Assembly (NCBI GenBank): GCA_035536915.1
Contig: DATLNE010000034.1
Location: 1 to 64,000, forward strand
From: Acidimicrobiales bacterium
Lineage (GTDB): Bacteria > Actinomycetota > Acidimicrobiia > Acidimicrobiales > JAHWLA01
Length of the DNA: 64,000 nucleotides
Reading direction: 5' to 3'
Positions within the stretch are counted from its first letter, which is position 1; each line of letters starts with the position of its first letter. Below, one piece after another: positions 24,086 through 33,763 of the stretch. The notes beneath the pieces are model-generated. The model made no database searches. It was not told where the DNA came from and was given only the letters and a program-made list of their open reading frames with translations. A program made the position numbers and the translations under genes.

Positions 24086-25233
24086 GCCGGGCTGCCCGTG
24101 ACGAACTGCGGGCACGCGTGCATCGACGGCTGTTGGCCGAAACGTCCGTTGCCTCGCCCGCTGAACTGGTGGTCGAAGAGGCGCCGCTGCTCCCCTCGGC
24201 GGAGGTGGCAAGGGTGGTCGACGACGTGCTGGCCGACATGCACGGGCTTGGGCGGCTCGACCGGCTGTTGGCCGACGCATCGGTGAGCGAGGTGATCGTC
24301 AACGGCGACGGCCGGGTGTGGGTCGAGCGCGAGGGGCGGCTGGCCGTGGTGGCCGAGGGGCTGTCGCACGGCGAGATCCACCACCTGGTGGAAAAGATCG
24401 TGGCCCCGCTGGGCCTGCGGGCCGACCGGTCGTCGCCACTGGTCGACGCCCGCTTGCCCGACGGCTCTCGGGTCAACGCCGTGCTGCCGCCTCTGGCCGT
24501 CGACGGGCCGTGCCTGACCGTGCGCCGTTTCCCTGCCGCGTCGCTCGGCATCGCCGACTTCTGCCCGCCGCCTGTGGCGGCGTTCCTGCGCTGGGCGGTG
24601 GCAGCCCGTTGCAACATCGTGGTCACCGGGGCCACCTCGTCGGGCAAGACCAGCCTGCTCGGGGCGCTGGCGTCCGGGGTGGTGGCGGGGGAGCGAGTGG
24701 TGACGGTGGAGGACGCCGCCGAACTGCGCCTGCAGTGCGACCACGTGGTGCGCCTCGAGGCGCGGCCCGCCAACGCCGAAGGGGCCGGGGAGGTGACGGT
24801 GCGCGACCTGGTGCGCAACGCCCTGCGCATGCGCCCCGACCGGATCGTGGTGGGCGAGGTCCGGGGCAGCGAGGCCTTCGACATGGTCCAGGCCATGAAC
24901 ACCGGCCACGACGGGTCGCTGTCGACCTGCCACGCCAACGGCCCCGTCGACGCGCTGCGGCGGGTGGAGACGCTGGCGCTGCTGGCGGGCACGGGGTTGC
25001 CTGTCGAGGCGGTGCGGGAGCAGCTGCTGGCCGCCGTCGACCTCGTGGTCCACGTGGCCCGCGGGCGCGACGGCCGCCGCTCGGTCACCGAGGTGTGCGA
25101 GCCCGTGCTGCCGGCAGCCGACGAGTCCGCCGTGTGCCGGGTGCGTCGCCTGGCCGGGCCGACGGCTGTGGTCGCGCCGCCAACTCGTCCGCCGCGGGAT
25201 GTGTCGGTGCCGCCCTTCGAGGAGGCGGCGTGA
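24082..25233 (+). CDS. tadA: TadA/CpaF secretion ATPase
   Basis: 383 residues, hexameric motor ATPase of type IV/Tad pilus secretion. N-terminal domain (about 1-130) with LADASVSEVIVNGDGRVWVE. Walker A VVTGATSSGKTSLLGAL, Asp box VVTVEDAAELRL, Walker B RIVVGEVRGSEAFDM and a His-box-like DGSLSTCHAN. Drives assembly together with the two membrane proteins downstream. GTG start in GTGA overlap. Confidence 0.92.
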   Translation: MSRAARDELRARVHRRLLAETSVASPAELVVEEAPLLPSAEVARVVDDVLADMHGLGRLDRLLADASVSEVIVNGDGRVWVEREGRLAVVAEGLSHGEIHHLVEKIVAPLGLRADRSSPLVDARLPDGSRVNAVLPPLAVDGPCLTVRRFPAASLGIADFCPPPVAAFLRWAVAARCNIVVTGATSSGKTSLLGALASGVVAGERVVTVEDAAELRLQCDHVVRLEARPANAEGAGEVTVRDLVRNALRMRPDRIVVGEVRGSEAFDMVQAMNTGHDGSLSTCHANGPVDALRRVETLALLAGTGLPVEAVREQLLAAVDLVVHVARGRDGRRSVTEVCEPVLPAADESAVCRVRRLAGPTAVVAPPTRPPRDVSVPPFEEAA

Positions 25234-25258
25234 ACGGGACCATTTGGAGGGCGCGGCC

Positions 25259-26104
25259 GTGAGGACGGGCATCGCCGTGGTCGCGCTCGTCGTCCCCGCC
25301 GCGGCCCTGTTGCGCGGCCTGGCACGCGCCCGGTGGCGCCGCACGGTCCATGTCGCAGCGTCCGTGCCGGGCTGGTTCGTCCGGCGTGCCGAGGAGGGCG
25401 GCCTCCCGGTCGATCCCGCCTGGCGCCTCTGGCGGGGCGCGGCGTTGGGCGTGCTCCCGCTCGCCGTCCTGGCACCACCCGCACTGGCACTGCTCGCCGC
25501 TGCCCTTGTGGGCTCTGCCCCGTTCGTGGCGGCCGGTCCGCTGCGCACCCGGTGCGAGCGCAAGGTCGACGCTGCCCTGCCCGGCGTGCTCGACGCCGTG
25601 GCCCGCTCGCTCCGATCCGGCGCGTCGCTCCGGCAGGCGTTGGCCGACGCTGCGGTAGCCACCCCGGGGCGACTGGGTGACGACCTCCATGTCGTCGCGC
25701 GGGCGACGTCGGCCGGGATCCCGTTGTCCGAGGCCCTGGAGGGGTGGGGAAGGCGGTGCCCCCGCCCCGGCGTCCTGCTGGCGGTGGCGGCGTTGTGCCT
25801 GGCCATCGAAACCGGCGGCGCTTCCGCCCGAGCGGTCGACGGGGTGGCCGCCACCCTCCGCCGTCGCCTCGACGCCCAGGACGAGGCGCTGTCGCTCTCG
25901 GCCCAGGCCCGGGCGTCGGCTGCCGTGCTCGCCGGCGCGCCCCTCGTGGTCTGCCTCGTGACGGTCGTGGCGGGCGGCCCGGCGGCCCGGTTCCTGCTCG
26001 AAACCCCGTTGGGCGTCGCCTGCCTGCTGGCAGGCCTGTCGCTCGACGGGCTCGGTGGCCTCTGGATGGCCCGCCTCACCCGACCCGCCGGAGCCCGCCG
26101 GTGA
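25259..26104 (+). CDS. tadB: TadB-like inner-membrane platform protein
   Basis: 281 residues with N-terminal and C-terminal hydrophobic segments around a T2SSF-type cytoplasmic domain (about 105-210: DAALPGVLDAVARSLRSGASLRQAL, AIETGGASARAVDGVAATLRRRLDAQDEAL). The GTG start has GGAGG at 25246-25250. Pairs with the TadC-like protein encoded directly downstream (GTGA overlap). Confidence 0.82.
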   Translation: MRTGIAVVALVVPAAALLRGLARARWRRTVHVAASVPGWFVRRAEEGGLPVDPAWRLWRGAALGVLPLAVLAPPALALLAAALVGSAPFVAAGPLRTRCERKVDAALPGVLDAVARSLRSGASLRQALADAAVATPGRLGDDLHVVARATSAGIPLSEALEGWGRRCPRPGVLLAVAALCLAIETGGASARAVDGVAATLRRRLDAQDEALSLSAQARASAAVLAGAPLVVCLVTVVAGGPAARFLLETPLGVACLLAGLSLDGLGGLWMARLTRPAGARR

Positions 26105-26826
26105 CCCTCCTGTTCCTCCTCGTGGCCGCGGCGACGGCAGGGCTTGTCCTCGCCGTGGCCGTCCACCTGCGGCCCGTGCCGACACGGTCGATCCCCCTGC
26201 CGGCGCCCGATCCCCACGGGGGCCGCGACCCGCCTCGGGCCACCGCCCTGTCCGTCGCCGCCCTCGGCGTCGGCGTCGTGGTGGCCGTTGCCTTCGGTCC
26301 ACTCGGCGTCGCAGCCTCGGCCGCGGTGGTGTTGGGGCGGCCGCACCTCAAAACACGTCGACATGCCCGCCGACGGCGGGAGGCCGTCGAGGCCGAGCTG
26401 GCCGAAGTGGTCGATCTGCTGTCGCTGGCGGTGCGCGCAGGCATGACGGTCCCGCACGCGGTGGCCGCCGTGGCTCGCCGCGCTACCGGACCGCTCGCCA
26501 CCGAGTTGGCGCGGGTCGTCGACCAGACCACACGCGGGCGGCGTTTCGCCGACGCCCTCGACGAACTGCCCGAGCGGGCGGGTGAGCCCGCGCGCCCGTT
26601 GGCGGCCACCTTGGCCGACTGCGAGCGCTACGGCTCACCGGTAGGCGAGGCGCTCGAACGCCTGGCCGCCGACGCCCGCGAGCGGCAGCGCCGCGCCGCC
26701 GAGCAGGCCGCCCGCCGGCTCCCCGTGGCCCTCCTCTTCCCCCTGGTGCTCTGCATCCTCCCGGCCTTCGCGCTCCTTGCCGTGGCCCCACTCATCGCCG
26801 ACGCCGTCCTGGCGTTGCGCCCCTGA
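26101..26826 (+). CDS. tadC: TadC-like inner-membrane platform protein
   Basis: 241 residues with two N-terminal spans, a T2SSF-like domain (VEAELAEVVDLLSLAVRAGMT, ADALDELPERAGEPARPLAATL) and a C-terminal hydrophobic pair (PVALLFPLVLCILPAFALL). Same family as TadB. Last machinery gene before the pilin-like genes; 38 bp to the next start. Confidence 0.82.
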   Translation: MTLLFLLVAAATAGLVLAVAVHLRPVPTRSIPLPAPDPHGGRDPPRATALSVAALGVGVVVAVAFGPLGVAASAAVVLGRPHLKTRRHARRRREAVEAELAEVVDLLSLAVRAGMTVPHAVAAVARRATGPLATELARVVDQTTRGRRFADALDELPERAGEPARPLAATLADCERYGSPVGEALERLAADARERQRRAAEQAARRLPVALLFPLVLCILPAFALLAVAPLIADAVLALRP

Positions 26827-26864
26827 CCACACCCGAGAACACTCCAGAGAAAGGGGAAGAGCCC

Positions 26865-27077
26865 ATGCTCGCCCTCGTTGTCGCCGTCCAGTCCTGGTGG
26901 CTCACCCGCACGCCCCCCGACCGCTCCGAGCGGGGACAGGCGGCCGCCGAATACGCCCTCGTCCTGCTCGGGGCGGCCGCCGTCGCCCTGCTCGTCACCA
27001 AGTGGGCGGGCAAGACCGACCGGGTCGGCAAGCTGTTCGACGCCGTCTTCGACCAGGTGCTGGGGAAGGCGAGGTGA
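26865..27077 (+). CDS. Flp-type pilin (DUF4244-like)
   Basis: 70 residues. The prepilin cleavage motif is RG/QAAAEYALVLLGAAAVALLV, with Glu at +5 and a hydrophobic stem, as in Flp pilins. AAAGGGGAAGAG precedes the ATG. No prepilin peptidase is encoded in this cluster. The stop overlaps the TadE-like gene (GTGA). Probably the major fibre subunit. Confidence 0.78.
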   Translation: MLALVVAVQSWWLTRTPPDRSERGQAAAEYALVLLGAAAVALLVTKWAGKTDRVGKLFDAVFDQVLGKAR

Positions 27078-27454
27078 CCCGGCGGCGGGCGACGAGTCCT
27101 GACGAGGCGGGCCAGGCCGCCGTCGAGTTGGCGTTGGTGCTGCCGATCCTGCTCGCCGTGGTGTTCCTGCTCGCCCAGGTCGGGCTGTTGGCCCGGGACC
27201 GGGTGCTCGTCGTCCATGCAGCCCGCGAGGCGGCGCGGGCTGCAGCCGTCGAGCCCACCACCGAGGCTGCTCGGGAAGCCGCCCTGCGCACCCGCGGGCT
27301 CGACCCGAAAAAAATTTCTGTGGCGACTCGGCGGGAGGGCCGGTCGATTACCGCGATCGTTTCGTACCGGGCCGTCACGAATGTCCGATTCCTGGGCCGA
27401 AATCTGCCGGAAATTTCGATGAAAGAGCAGGTGACAGGCTATGTCGAGGACTAG
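27074..27454 (+). CDS. TadE-like pseudopilin
   Basis: 126 residues. TadE-type N-terminus DEAGQAAVELALVLPILLAVVF (G/Q cleavage, Glu at +5) and a soluble C-terminal domain (REAARAAAVEPTTEAAREAAL, SYRAVTNVRFLGRNLPE). The last third of the gene (27305-27430) is AT-richer than its surroundings. Likely a minor pilin or adhesin subunit of the Tad system. Confidence 0.78.
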   Translation: MTRRRATSPDEAGQAAVELALVLPILLAVVFLLAQVGLLARDRVLVVHAAREAARAAAVEPTTEAAREAALRTRGLDPKKISVATRREGRSITAIVSYRAVTNVRFLGRNLPEISMKEQVTGYVED

Positions 27455-27604
27455 TCTTTTGTAGATAGTCGCTCAAGGTCGGGGGGCCGGAAACCGACGT
27501 CCTGATCACGTCATCATCGGTGGCGTCGTGCGTCTATCCGCATGACTAGTTGATTCGGGTCTGGCCAGGGTGGCCCAGACCAAGCACACGAAGGGTAGGC
27601 ATCA

Positions 27605-28969
27605 ATGGCAAGGATCCGACGGATCGCAGCGGTGTTGGGTGTGGCGGCACTCGCAGGTGCGGTCGCCACCGGACCCGCACAAGCGGACTCTCCCGAGGTC
27701 TTCTCGGGCAGCGCCGCCGGCTCCGCACTCGACCTCTCCGTGCTCGGCAAGCAGGCCACGTTCGGCGTGAGCGCGGCCCAGGCCAACTCGACCGGCGCCG
27801 CCAAGGCGCGCGGCATCGGGCAGGCCACGACCACGGTGGCCGCCATCGACTCCGTCGTCGGCACCTACGGGTCCGACAAGACGGCGACGGCGACTGCGGG
27901 TACCAGCGAGACCAAGGCCAAGTCGTGCCAGCCGGCTGACCTCGCCGAGGAGCTGCCCGACTTCATCAACGTCGGCCTCGTGTGCTCCGCTGCCGCCGCC
28001 TCCGGCAAGGACGGCGCTCCGTCGGCTTCCGCCGAGGGCTCCGTGGCCGAGGCGTCGCTCGACGCCGAACTGGTCGTGCAGCAGCTGCCCGTCGACACCG
28101 GCGTCATCGGCGGCACCCTCGCAGGTGTCCTCGACCCGGTGTGCGCCACCCTGGCGACAGCTTGCCCCGCCACCACCACCGTCAAGGACCTGGTCGAGAG
28201 CGTGCTCAAGACCCAGACCCTCGACATCGCGTTGGGCAAGTCCACCTCGTCGGTCACCACCGCCGCAGGCACGGTGACCTCCAACGCCACTGCGGCGGGC
28301 GCGGTCATCAAGATCCTTCCCCTGCCTCAGGTGGACGGCCTGCCTGCGACCGAGCCCGTGGTGACCATCACCATCGGCGAGGCCACGGCCACAGCGGTCT
28401 ACGACCGCACGACCGGCAAGGCCACGCCCACGGTCGATCCCGCTCTGGTGCGGATCGAGTTCAACACGACGCTGACCGACTCGCTCGACCTCACCGAGAT
28501 CGTGCTCAAGCCGACCGACCTGCTGAAGCTCAACGACATCATCGGCTCGCTGCCTGCCCAGTCGAAGCCTGTGGTCAACGTGTGCGACGACGGCCGGGCC
28601 GTCTGCATCCTCGAGAACACGCCGCTCGAGTCCCGCATCTACCTGGCCACCGGTAGCGCCAAGGTCAACGAAGACGGTTCCGCCACTGCCGTGGCCGACG
28701 CCGTGCGAGTCGACCTGCTGATGGGCCTCACCGAGCTGCTCGGCGGTGAGTCGGACAGCCCCGGCGTCCGCCTGGCCCTGGCGCACGCCGAGGCTGGTGT
28801 CGGCGGCAAGCCCGCCCAGGTCGACGAGGTTCCCGAAGAGCTGCCCCGTGGCGACGCCCCGGTGGAGCTGCCCCGCACCGGTGGCCTCCCGATGGTGCCG
28901 TTCCTCGGTGCCGGCCTCCTCAGCCTGGCGGTTGTGCTCCGCCGGGCCACCGCCAAGGCCACCCGCTAG
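27605..28969 (+). CDS. LPxTG-anchored secreted surface protein
   Basis: 454 residues: signal peptide (MARIRRIAAVLGVAALAGAV, cleavage near ATGPAQA/DS), a long Thr/Ala/Val-rich extracellular region, and a sortase signal ELPRTGG followed by a hydrophobic stretch and RRATAKATR. Four to six cysteines (CQPAD, LVCSAAA, DPVCATLATACPA, NVCDDGRAVCIL) could form disulfides. A class E sortase gene lies 105 bp downstream. The 150 bp upstream (27455-27604) hold a weak GGTCTGG/CCAGACC hairpin at 27558-27581. Function unknown; structural or adhesive role inferred. Confidence 0.72.
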   Translation: MARIRRIAAVLGVAALAGAVATGPAQADSPEVFSGSAAGSALDLSVLGKQATFGVSAAQANSTGAAKARGIGQATTTVAAIDSVVGTYGSDKTATATAGTSETKAKSCQPADLAEELPDFINVGLVCSAAAASGKDGAPSASAEGSVAEASLDAELVVQQLPVDTGVIGGTLAGVLDPVCATLATACPATTTVKDLVESVLKTQTLDIALGKSTSSVTTAAGTVTSNATAAGAVIKILPLPQVDGLPATEPVVTITIGEATATAVYDRTTGKATPTVDPALVRIEFNTTLTDSLDLTEIVLKPTDLLKLNDIIGSLPAQSKPVVNVCDDGRAVCILENTPLESRIYLATGSAKVNEDGSATAVADAVRVDLLMGLTELLGGESDSPGVRLALAHAEAGVGGKPAQVDEVPEELPRGDAPVELPRTGGLPMVPFLGAGLLSLAVVLRRATAKATR

Positions 28970-28995
28970 TCCACCCTCTAGCGGTACGACCGAAT

Positions 28996-29027
28996 GAGGA
29001 CCCCGGGGCAAATGCTCCGGGGTCCTC
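28996..29027 (+). terminator. Rho-independent-like terminator after the LPxTG gene
   Basis: GAGGACCCCGG (28996-29006) pairs with CCGGGGTCCTC (29017-29027) and is followed by GTTT. This is one of the few hairpins here with a short T-run. Confidence 0.8.
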
Positions 29028-29074
29028 GTTTACCCTGGGCTCAACCTCGTTCCGAGATGTGAGGAGACGCTTCG

Positions 29075-29698
29075 TTGGACGTCCTGGTCCGCTTCCTGCG
29101 CACCCACCGCTGGGCCCGGCGGGCGCTGCCCGCGCTCACCATCGCCTTGATCGTCGCCGCCGCCGGGATGCTGGGCTATCCCTTCTACACGAACCTCTAC
29201 CAGGACCGGAAGCAGAGCGAGTTGGGCCGGCAGTTCGCCAGCCCCAAGCTCAAGGACGCCTACCGCAACGGCTCCCTACAGGTCGGTGACGCCCTCACCC
29301 GCATCAAGATCCCCAAGCTGGGGGTCGATGTCGTGGTGGTGGAAGGCGTGACGCCCGCCGCCCTGCGAGCCGGGGCCGGCCATTACCCGCACACCCCGCT
29401 GCCGTGCGAGGCGGGCAACGTCGCCATCGCGGGCCATCGCACCACCTACGGCAAGCCGTTCGCCAACGTCGACCGCCTGGCGCCGGGCGACACCATCATC
29501 CTGGAGACGCCGGTCGGCTCGTGCACCTACGAAATCACCCGCGAGCCGTTCATCACCACACCCAAGGACACGAGCGTGGTGGCCAACGACGTCGCCGCCA
29601 GCACGTTGACCCTGACCAGCTGCCACCCCAAGCACTCGGCCAAGCAGCGCATCATCATCAAGGCGACCATGGCGAAGGGCAGCAAGACCACCGCATGA
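29075..29698 (+). CDS. Class E sortase
   Basis: Membrane transpeptidase that cleaves LPxTG-type signals and anchors proteins. 207 residues, one N-terminal span (ALTIALIVAAAGMLGYPF), then the sortase beta-barrel: IKIPKLGVDVVVVEG, GHYPHTPLPCEAGNVAIAGHRTTYG with the catalytic His, and TLTLTSCHPKHSAKQR with the catalytic Cys and Arg. TTG start with GAGGAG upstream. Sits between two exported surface proteins, the first with an LPRTG signal, so its likely substrate is next door. Confidence 0.9.
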   Translation: MDVLVRFLRTHRWARRALPALTIALIVAAAGMLGYPFYTNLYQDRKQSELGRQFASPKLKDAYRNGSLQVGDALTRIKIPKLGVDVVVVEGVTPAALRAGAGHYPHTPLPCEAGNVAIAGHRTTYGKPFANVDRLAPGDTIILETPVGSCTYEITREPFITTPKDTSVVANDVAASTLTLTSCHPKHSAKQRIIIKATMAKGSKTTA

Positions 29699-31035
29699 CG
29701 ACGGCCCGCCGCCTCCGTGGCCTCGGCGCCTGCCTGCTCGCCGCGGGGAGCCTGGTGCTCTCGGCCTCGCCCGCGCACGCGGGCACGCCGAACTTCACCT
29801 GGCACTCGCCCGCCAAGAACCAGACGCTGGCCACCAGCGAGGTGGCGTTCCGCCTCACCGTGAGCATGCCGACCTCAGAGGGCCGGCTGCAGAACAGCGT
29901 GTCGGTCACGTTCGCCGCACCGGCGGGCGCCGACGCGCCGACTCCGCTCTCGCGCAACGCCCACGACCAGCATTCGGTCGACGTCACCGGTGCGCTGTCG
30001 TTCCGCTGGAACGGCACCTATACCGCCCGCGCTGCCGCCCAAGGTCGCAACAACGTGCTCGACCAGGACACCTCGGCGAAGTACGACAACGCCACATTCG
30101 TGATCGACGCGCCCCCGGCGGCACCCACAGGCGTGACCACGAGCGTCGACAAGGACACCCGCGTCACCACCGTGAGGTGGGCGCCCAACACCGAGCCCGA
30201 CCTCATCGGCTACGAGGTGCTGAAGCAGGCCCCCGACGGCCGCTGGGTGAGTTACGCAGTCACAGCGGAGCCGACGGTGACCGACGAGGCGACGGCCTAC
30301 TCCGGTGGCGTGCACCGCTACCGGGTCGTCGCCCTGCGTCGGGCTGCCGACCCCAAGTTCGCCAACTCGTCCGCCCACACCGAGACCAGCGCCAACGTGC
30401 CCGCCCCGCCGCCTGGCACCCCGCCGCCCCCCGACGGCGGCAGCGGGGACGGCTCCGGCGGCGGCACCGACGGCCGTAACACCGACAGCGGCCAGGCCGG
30501 CGACAACGGTGCAGGCGGCGGAACCGACTCGGGCGGCGACGGCTCGTCGGCCAACGGCGGACGGCGGTCACTGCCGCCGCTGACCTCGTCCGGCAAGGTC
30601 GACCTTTCCGACCTCGACGGCCTCATGGCCCAGGCCGAGCGACAGAGGCGGCAAGCGGGCGAGAACGACGGCACCTTCGACCCCACACTGCCGTTCGGCG
30701 CTCGCCAAGGCGAAGGCGACGGCGAAGGCGAAGGAGATGACGGCGAGGGCGGCTCGGCCTTGGAACTCGGGGACAACGAGGATGTCGCAGGCCGGCTGCA
30801 GTCGCTGGGCTTCCTTGCCGGGGGCTTGCTGGCCACCGTGTTGGCCATGCACGTGCTCTGGATCCGCAGCGAGGTGCACAAGGCGGAAAAGGCCGAGGCG
30901 CTGACCCCGGTCGCTCCCGAACCGCGTGGCGAGGTGAGCGCCGAGGACCGCTTCGGCGTCGGCGGCGACGCACCGCAGCGGCGGTCTCGCTCCCGAGCCC
31001 GGCCGCCCGCCGAAGTCGGGCACGACGCCTCCTAG
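29695..31035 (+). CDS. Secreted Fn3-like, Gly/Asp-rich surface protein with C-terminal membrane anchor
   Basis: 446 residues. Signal peptide ends SASPAHA/G. A folded domain (about 30-135) precedes an Fn3-like domain (about 140-235: AAPTGVTTSVDKDTRVTTVRW, YRVVALRRA). A Pro/Gly/Asp-rich low-complexity linker (about 240-300, SGDGSGGGTDGRN type) follows, then a GEGDGEGEGDDGEGG run. A single span at about 365-385 (LGFLAGGLLATVLAMHVLW) and a basic cytoplasmic tail end the protein. No LPxTG. Overlaps the sortase gene by ATGA, so co-translated. Confidence 0.65.
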   Translation: MTTARRLRGLGACLLAAGSLVLSASPAHAGTPNFTWHSPAKNQTLATSEVAFRLTVSMPTSEGRLQNSVSVTFAAPAGADAPTPLSRNAHDQHSVDVTGALSFRWNGTYTARAAAQGRNNVLDQDTSAKYDNATFVIDAPPAAPTGVTTSVDKDTRVTTVRWAPNTEPDLIGYEVLKQAPDGRWVSYAVTAEPTVTDEATAYSGGVHRYRVVALRRAADPKFANSSAHTETSANVPAPPPGTPPPPDGGSGDGSGGGTDGRNTDSGQAGDNGAGGGTDSGGDGSSANGGRRSLPPLTSSGKVDLSDLDGLMAQAERQRRQAGENDGTFDPTLPFGARQGEGDGEGEGDDGEGGSALELGDNEDVAGRLQSLGFLAGGLLATVLAMHVLWIRSEVHKAEKAEALTPVAPEPRGEVSAEDRFGVGGDAPQRRSRSRARPPAEVGHDAS

Positions 31036-31043
31036 CGCTCCGG

Positions 31044-33323
31044 TCAGCCGCGCCCGCCGAGCCGGAAGCGGCCTCGGGTTCGAGGCGGGGCCAACACCGT
31101 GCGCAGGAAGGCAATTGCCCCGCCCTTGTCCAAGGGGTCGTTGAGGTTGCCGCACTTGGGCGACTGCACGCACGACGGGCACCCCGAGGCGCACGGGCAC
31201 GCCTCGATGGCCTCCAGCGTGGCCGCCAGGTGCCGCTCGGCGGCCGCAAAGCCGAGCTCGGCGATCCCTGCCCCGCCGGGGTAGCCGTCGTAGATGACGA
31301 TGGTCGGGCGCATGGTGTCGGCCTGCAACGCCGTCGACACCCCGCCCACGTCCCAGCGGTCGCAGATGGTGAACAGCGGCAGCATGCCGATTCCGGCGTG
31401 CTCGGCCGCGTGCAGGGTGCCCGGCACCTGGGCGGCCACCAAGCCGGCGTCGGAGAGCACGCCCTCGTCGACGGTGTACCAGAACGCCCGCGTCAGCAGC
31501 ACCGACGGCGGCAGGTCCAGGGGCTCCTCGCCCAGCACCTCACCGGTGCGCAGGTCCTTGCGCTGGTAGCCGGTGACCCGCTCGGTCACCTCCACCGGCC
31601 CCACCGCCAGCCGGGCCCGTCCCACTGTGACCGCCCGCTCTTCACCGAGGATGCGGATGTCGGTGTCGGTGCGGGCCTGGGTGATCTCGGAGGGGTCGAG
31701 CGGCTCCACCCATGCTGTGCGGTCCTCCAGGTCGAGCCGCTCCACCCGGTAGTGCTGCCCCTGGTGCAGGTACACGGCGCCGGGGTGCACTGACGAGAAG
31801 GCCCGGCTCTTGTCGACGGTGCCGATCAACTGCCCCTCGGCCGACACGATGCCGTACTCCTCGTTGGTCCCCGTGCGCAGCCCCACCTGAGCGGCAGGCC
31901 GTTCCGGCCGGGCGTACACGGCCCGGCCGTTGCGCAGGCGCAGCACGTCGGCCCGCACCAAGCGGGTGATCGACTCGTCCAGGTCGTCGCCCCACCACCG
32001 GTCGTCGTCGTGGGTCAACGGCAGTTCGAACGCCGCGCACGCCACATGGGGGTCGAGCACGAAGGGGTTCGACGGGTTCACCACCGCGGGCTCCGGGGAC
32101 CGGGCGAACAACTCGGCCGGATGGGCGCAGAACCATTGGTCCAACGCGTCCTCGCCCGCCACCAACACCGCCAACGACCGCTGCTGCGCACGACCCGCCC
32201 GCCCCGCCTGCTGCCACATCGAGGCGATGGTCCCGGGGAAGCCGTTGAGGATGCAGGCGTCGAGTGAGCCCACGTCGATGCCCAACTCCAACGCATTGGT
32301 GGCCGCCACCCCCCGCAACTCGCCGCCGAACAGCAGCCGCTCGATCTCCCGCCGCTCGGTAGCCAGGTAGCCGCCCCGGTAGGGCCGTACCGACGACGCC
32401 AACTTGTCGGGCAACCGCGACTTGGCCGACGCCGCCACCAGTTCCGCCCCCTTGCGCGACCGGGTGAAGGCGATGGCCCGGTAGCCCTCCTGCACCAACG
32501 ACGCCAGCACCAGCGCCGTCTCCTTGTTCGACGACTCGCGCGCCCCGCTCTCGGCGTCGAGCAGGGGTGGCTGCCACACGCCGAACAGTCGCTCGCCTCG
32601 GGGCGAACCGTCGTCGGTCACCTCGGCCACCGGCAGCCCGCACAACGCCGAGGCGAGCTCGCCGGGCTTGCCGATGGTGGCCGAGCCGAAGACGAACGTC
32701 GGCGACGAGCCGTAGTGGGCGCACAGCCGCCGCAGCCGTCGCAGCACCTGGGCCACATGGGTGCCGAAGATGCCCCGCAACGTGTGCAGTTCGTCGAGCA
32801 CCACGTAGCGCAGGCGCATGAGGAACGTGGCCCACCGGGCATGGGCCGGGAGGATTCCAATGTGGAGCATGTCGGGGTTGGTGAGCACCACGTTGGCGTG
32901 GCGGCGCACCCACCGGCGCTGCTCCTCGGGCGTGTCGCCGTCGTAGACGGCGGGAGCCATGCCCGGCACGTCCAGGGCCGCGAACGCTCGCAGCTGGTCC
33001 TGGGCCAGCGCCTTCGTCGGGTAGATGGCGAGCGCCGTGCCCTTGGCCCCGTCGAGCACGGCCTCGGCGATCGGCACCTGGTAACAGAGCGACTTGCCTG
33101 AGGCCGTGCCCGTCGCCACCGCCACCGACTGCCCGGCCCGGGCGAGCTCCACGGCGGCGGCCTGGTGGGTCCACAATCCGCCGCCCGGCAACCGGTCCGC
33201 CACCTCCGGGGGCAACGCTGTCGACAGCTCTGCCACCCGGGCGGGGCGGGCCGGGATGCGCTCCAGGTGCACGAGCCGGCCGTCGGCTGCGATCGACTGC
33301 ACCAGGGCCGCCAGGTCGTGCAT
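31044..33323 (-). CDS. DEAD/DEAH-box helicase with DUF1998-type C-terminus (MrfA/YprA-like)
   Basis: 759 residues. Walker [14 protein letters not shown], motif Ia [11 protein letters not shown], motif [12 protein letters not shown], motif III FGSATIG. The second RecA domain has [13 protein letters not shown] and [19 protein letters not shown]-terminal DUF1998-like zinc-binding cluster has [18 protein letters not shown]. MrfA-type proteins are 3'-5' DNA helicases in excision repair. Here no MrfB-like exonuclease gene is adjacent. Convergent with the surface-protein gene, 9 bp apart. Confidence 0.9.
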   Translation of the reverse strand: MHDLAALVQSIAADGRLVHLERIPARPARVAELSTALPPEVADRLPGGGLWTHQAAAVELARAGQSVAVATGTASGKSLCYQVPIAEAVLDGAKGTALAIYPTKALAQDQLRAFAALDVPGMAPAVYDGDTPEEQRRWVRRHANVVLTNPDMLHIGILPAHARWATFLMRLRYVVLDELHTLRGIFGTHVAQVLRRLRRLCAHYGSSPTFVFGSATIGKPGELASALCGLPVAEVTDDGSPRGERLFGVWQPPLLDAESGARESSNKETALVLASLVQEGYRAIAFTRSRKGAELVAASAKSRLPDKLASSVRPYRGGYLATERREIERLLFGGELRGVAATNALELGIDVGSLDACILNGFPGTIASMWQQAGRAGRAQQRSLAVLVAGEDALDQWFCAHPAELFARSPEPAVVNPSNPFVLDPHVACAAFELPLTHDDDRWWGDDLDESITRLVRADVLRLRNGRAVYARPERPAAQVGLRTGTNEEYGIVSAEGQLIGTVDKSRAFSSVHPGAVYLHQGQHYRVERLDLEDRTAWVEPLDPSEITQARTDTDIRILGEERAVTVGRARLAVGPVEVTERVTGYQRKDLRTGEVLGEEPLDLPPSVLLTRAFWYTVDEGVLSDAGLVAAQVPGTLHAAEHAGIGMLPLFTICDRWDVGGVSTALQADTMRPTIVIYDGYPGGAGIAELGFAAAERHLAATLEAIEACPCASGCPSCVQSPKCGNLNDPLDKGGAIAFLRTVLAPPRTRGRFRLGGRG

Positions 33324-33412
33324 GTGCCGACCCTACGGTGGGCACGGTAGGTTTGCAGCCGTCACGCCGCCGGACGACGCGCGCTACCGGCCCGACCAGG
33401 AGGAACCAGAGG

Positions 33413-33751
33413 ATGGATCTCGGTCTCGAGGTGGACCCGGACCGCAACGGGTACACGATCCTGTCCGTTCGCGGCGAGGTCGACGTGTACACCGCACCCC
33501 GCCTTCGGGAGAAGCTCGTTGAGCTCGTCAGCGAGGGCAAGTACAAGATCGTCGTCGACCTCGAAGGCGTCGACTTCCTCGACTCCACCGGGCTCGGCGT
33601 CCTCGTCGGCGGCTTGAAGCGCCTGCGGAGCCACGACGGCGACCTCACCCTCGTCTGCACCCAGCACCGCATCCTCAAGGTCTTCGAGATCACGGGGCTG
33701 ACCAAGGTCTTCGCCATCCACGAGTCCGTCGACGCCGCAGTCGCGGCGTAG
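33413..33751 (+). CDS. STAS-domain anti-sigma factor antagonist
   Basis: 112 residues, RsbV/SpoIIAA-like. Core [19 protein letters not shown] and phosphorylation motif [17 protein letters not shown], with the Ser in DST available to a partner kinase. AGGAGG precedes the ATG. The partner kinase-type protein is encoded 12 bp downstream. Neither target sigma factor nor phosphatase is adjacent. Confidence 0.9.
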   Translation: MDLGLEVDPDRNGYTILSVRGEVDVYTAPRLREKLVELVSEGKYKIVVDLEGVDFLDSTGLGVLVGGLKRLRSHDGDLTLVCTQHRILKVFEITGLTKVFAIHESVDAAVAA

Positions 33752-33763
33752 TCGACGCCGGGG

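Noticed and set aside
27558-27581. GGTCTGG/CCAGACC hairpin upstream of the LPxTG gene
   Set aside because: Only 7 bp of stem, no T-run, no match to a riboswitch; kept as a note in the gene entry only.
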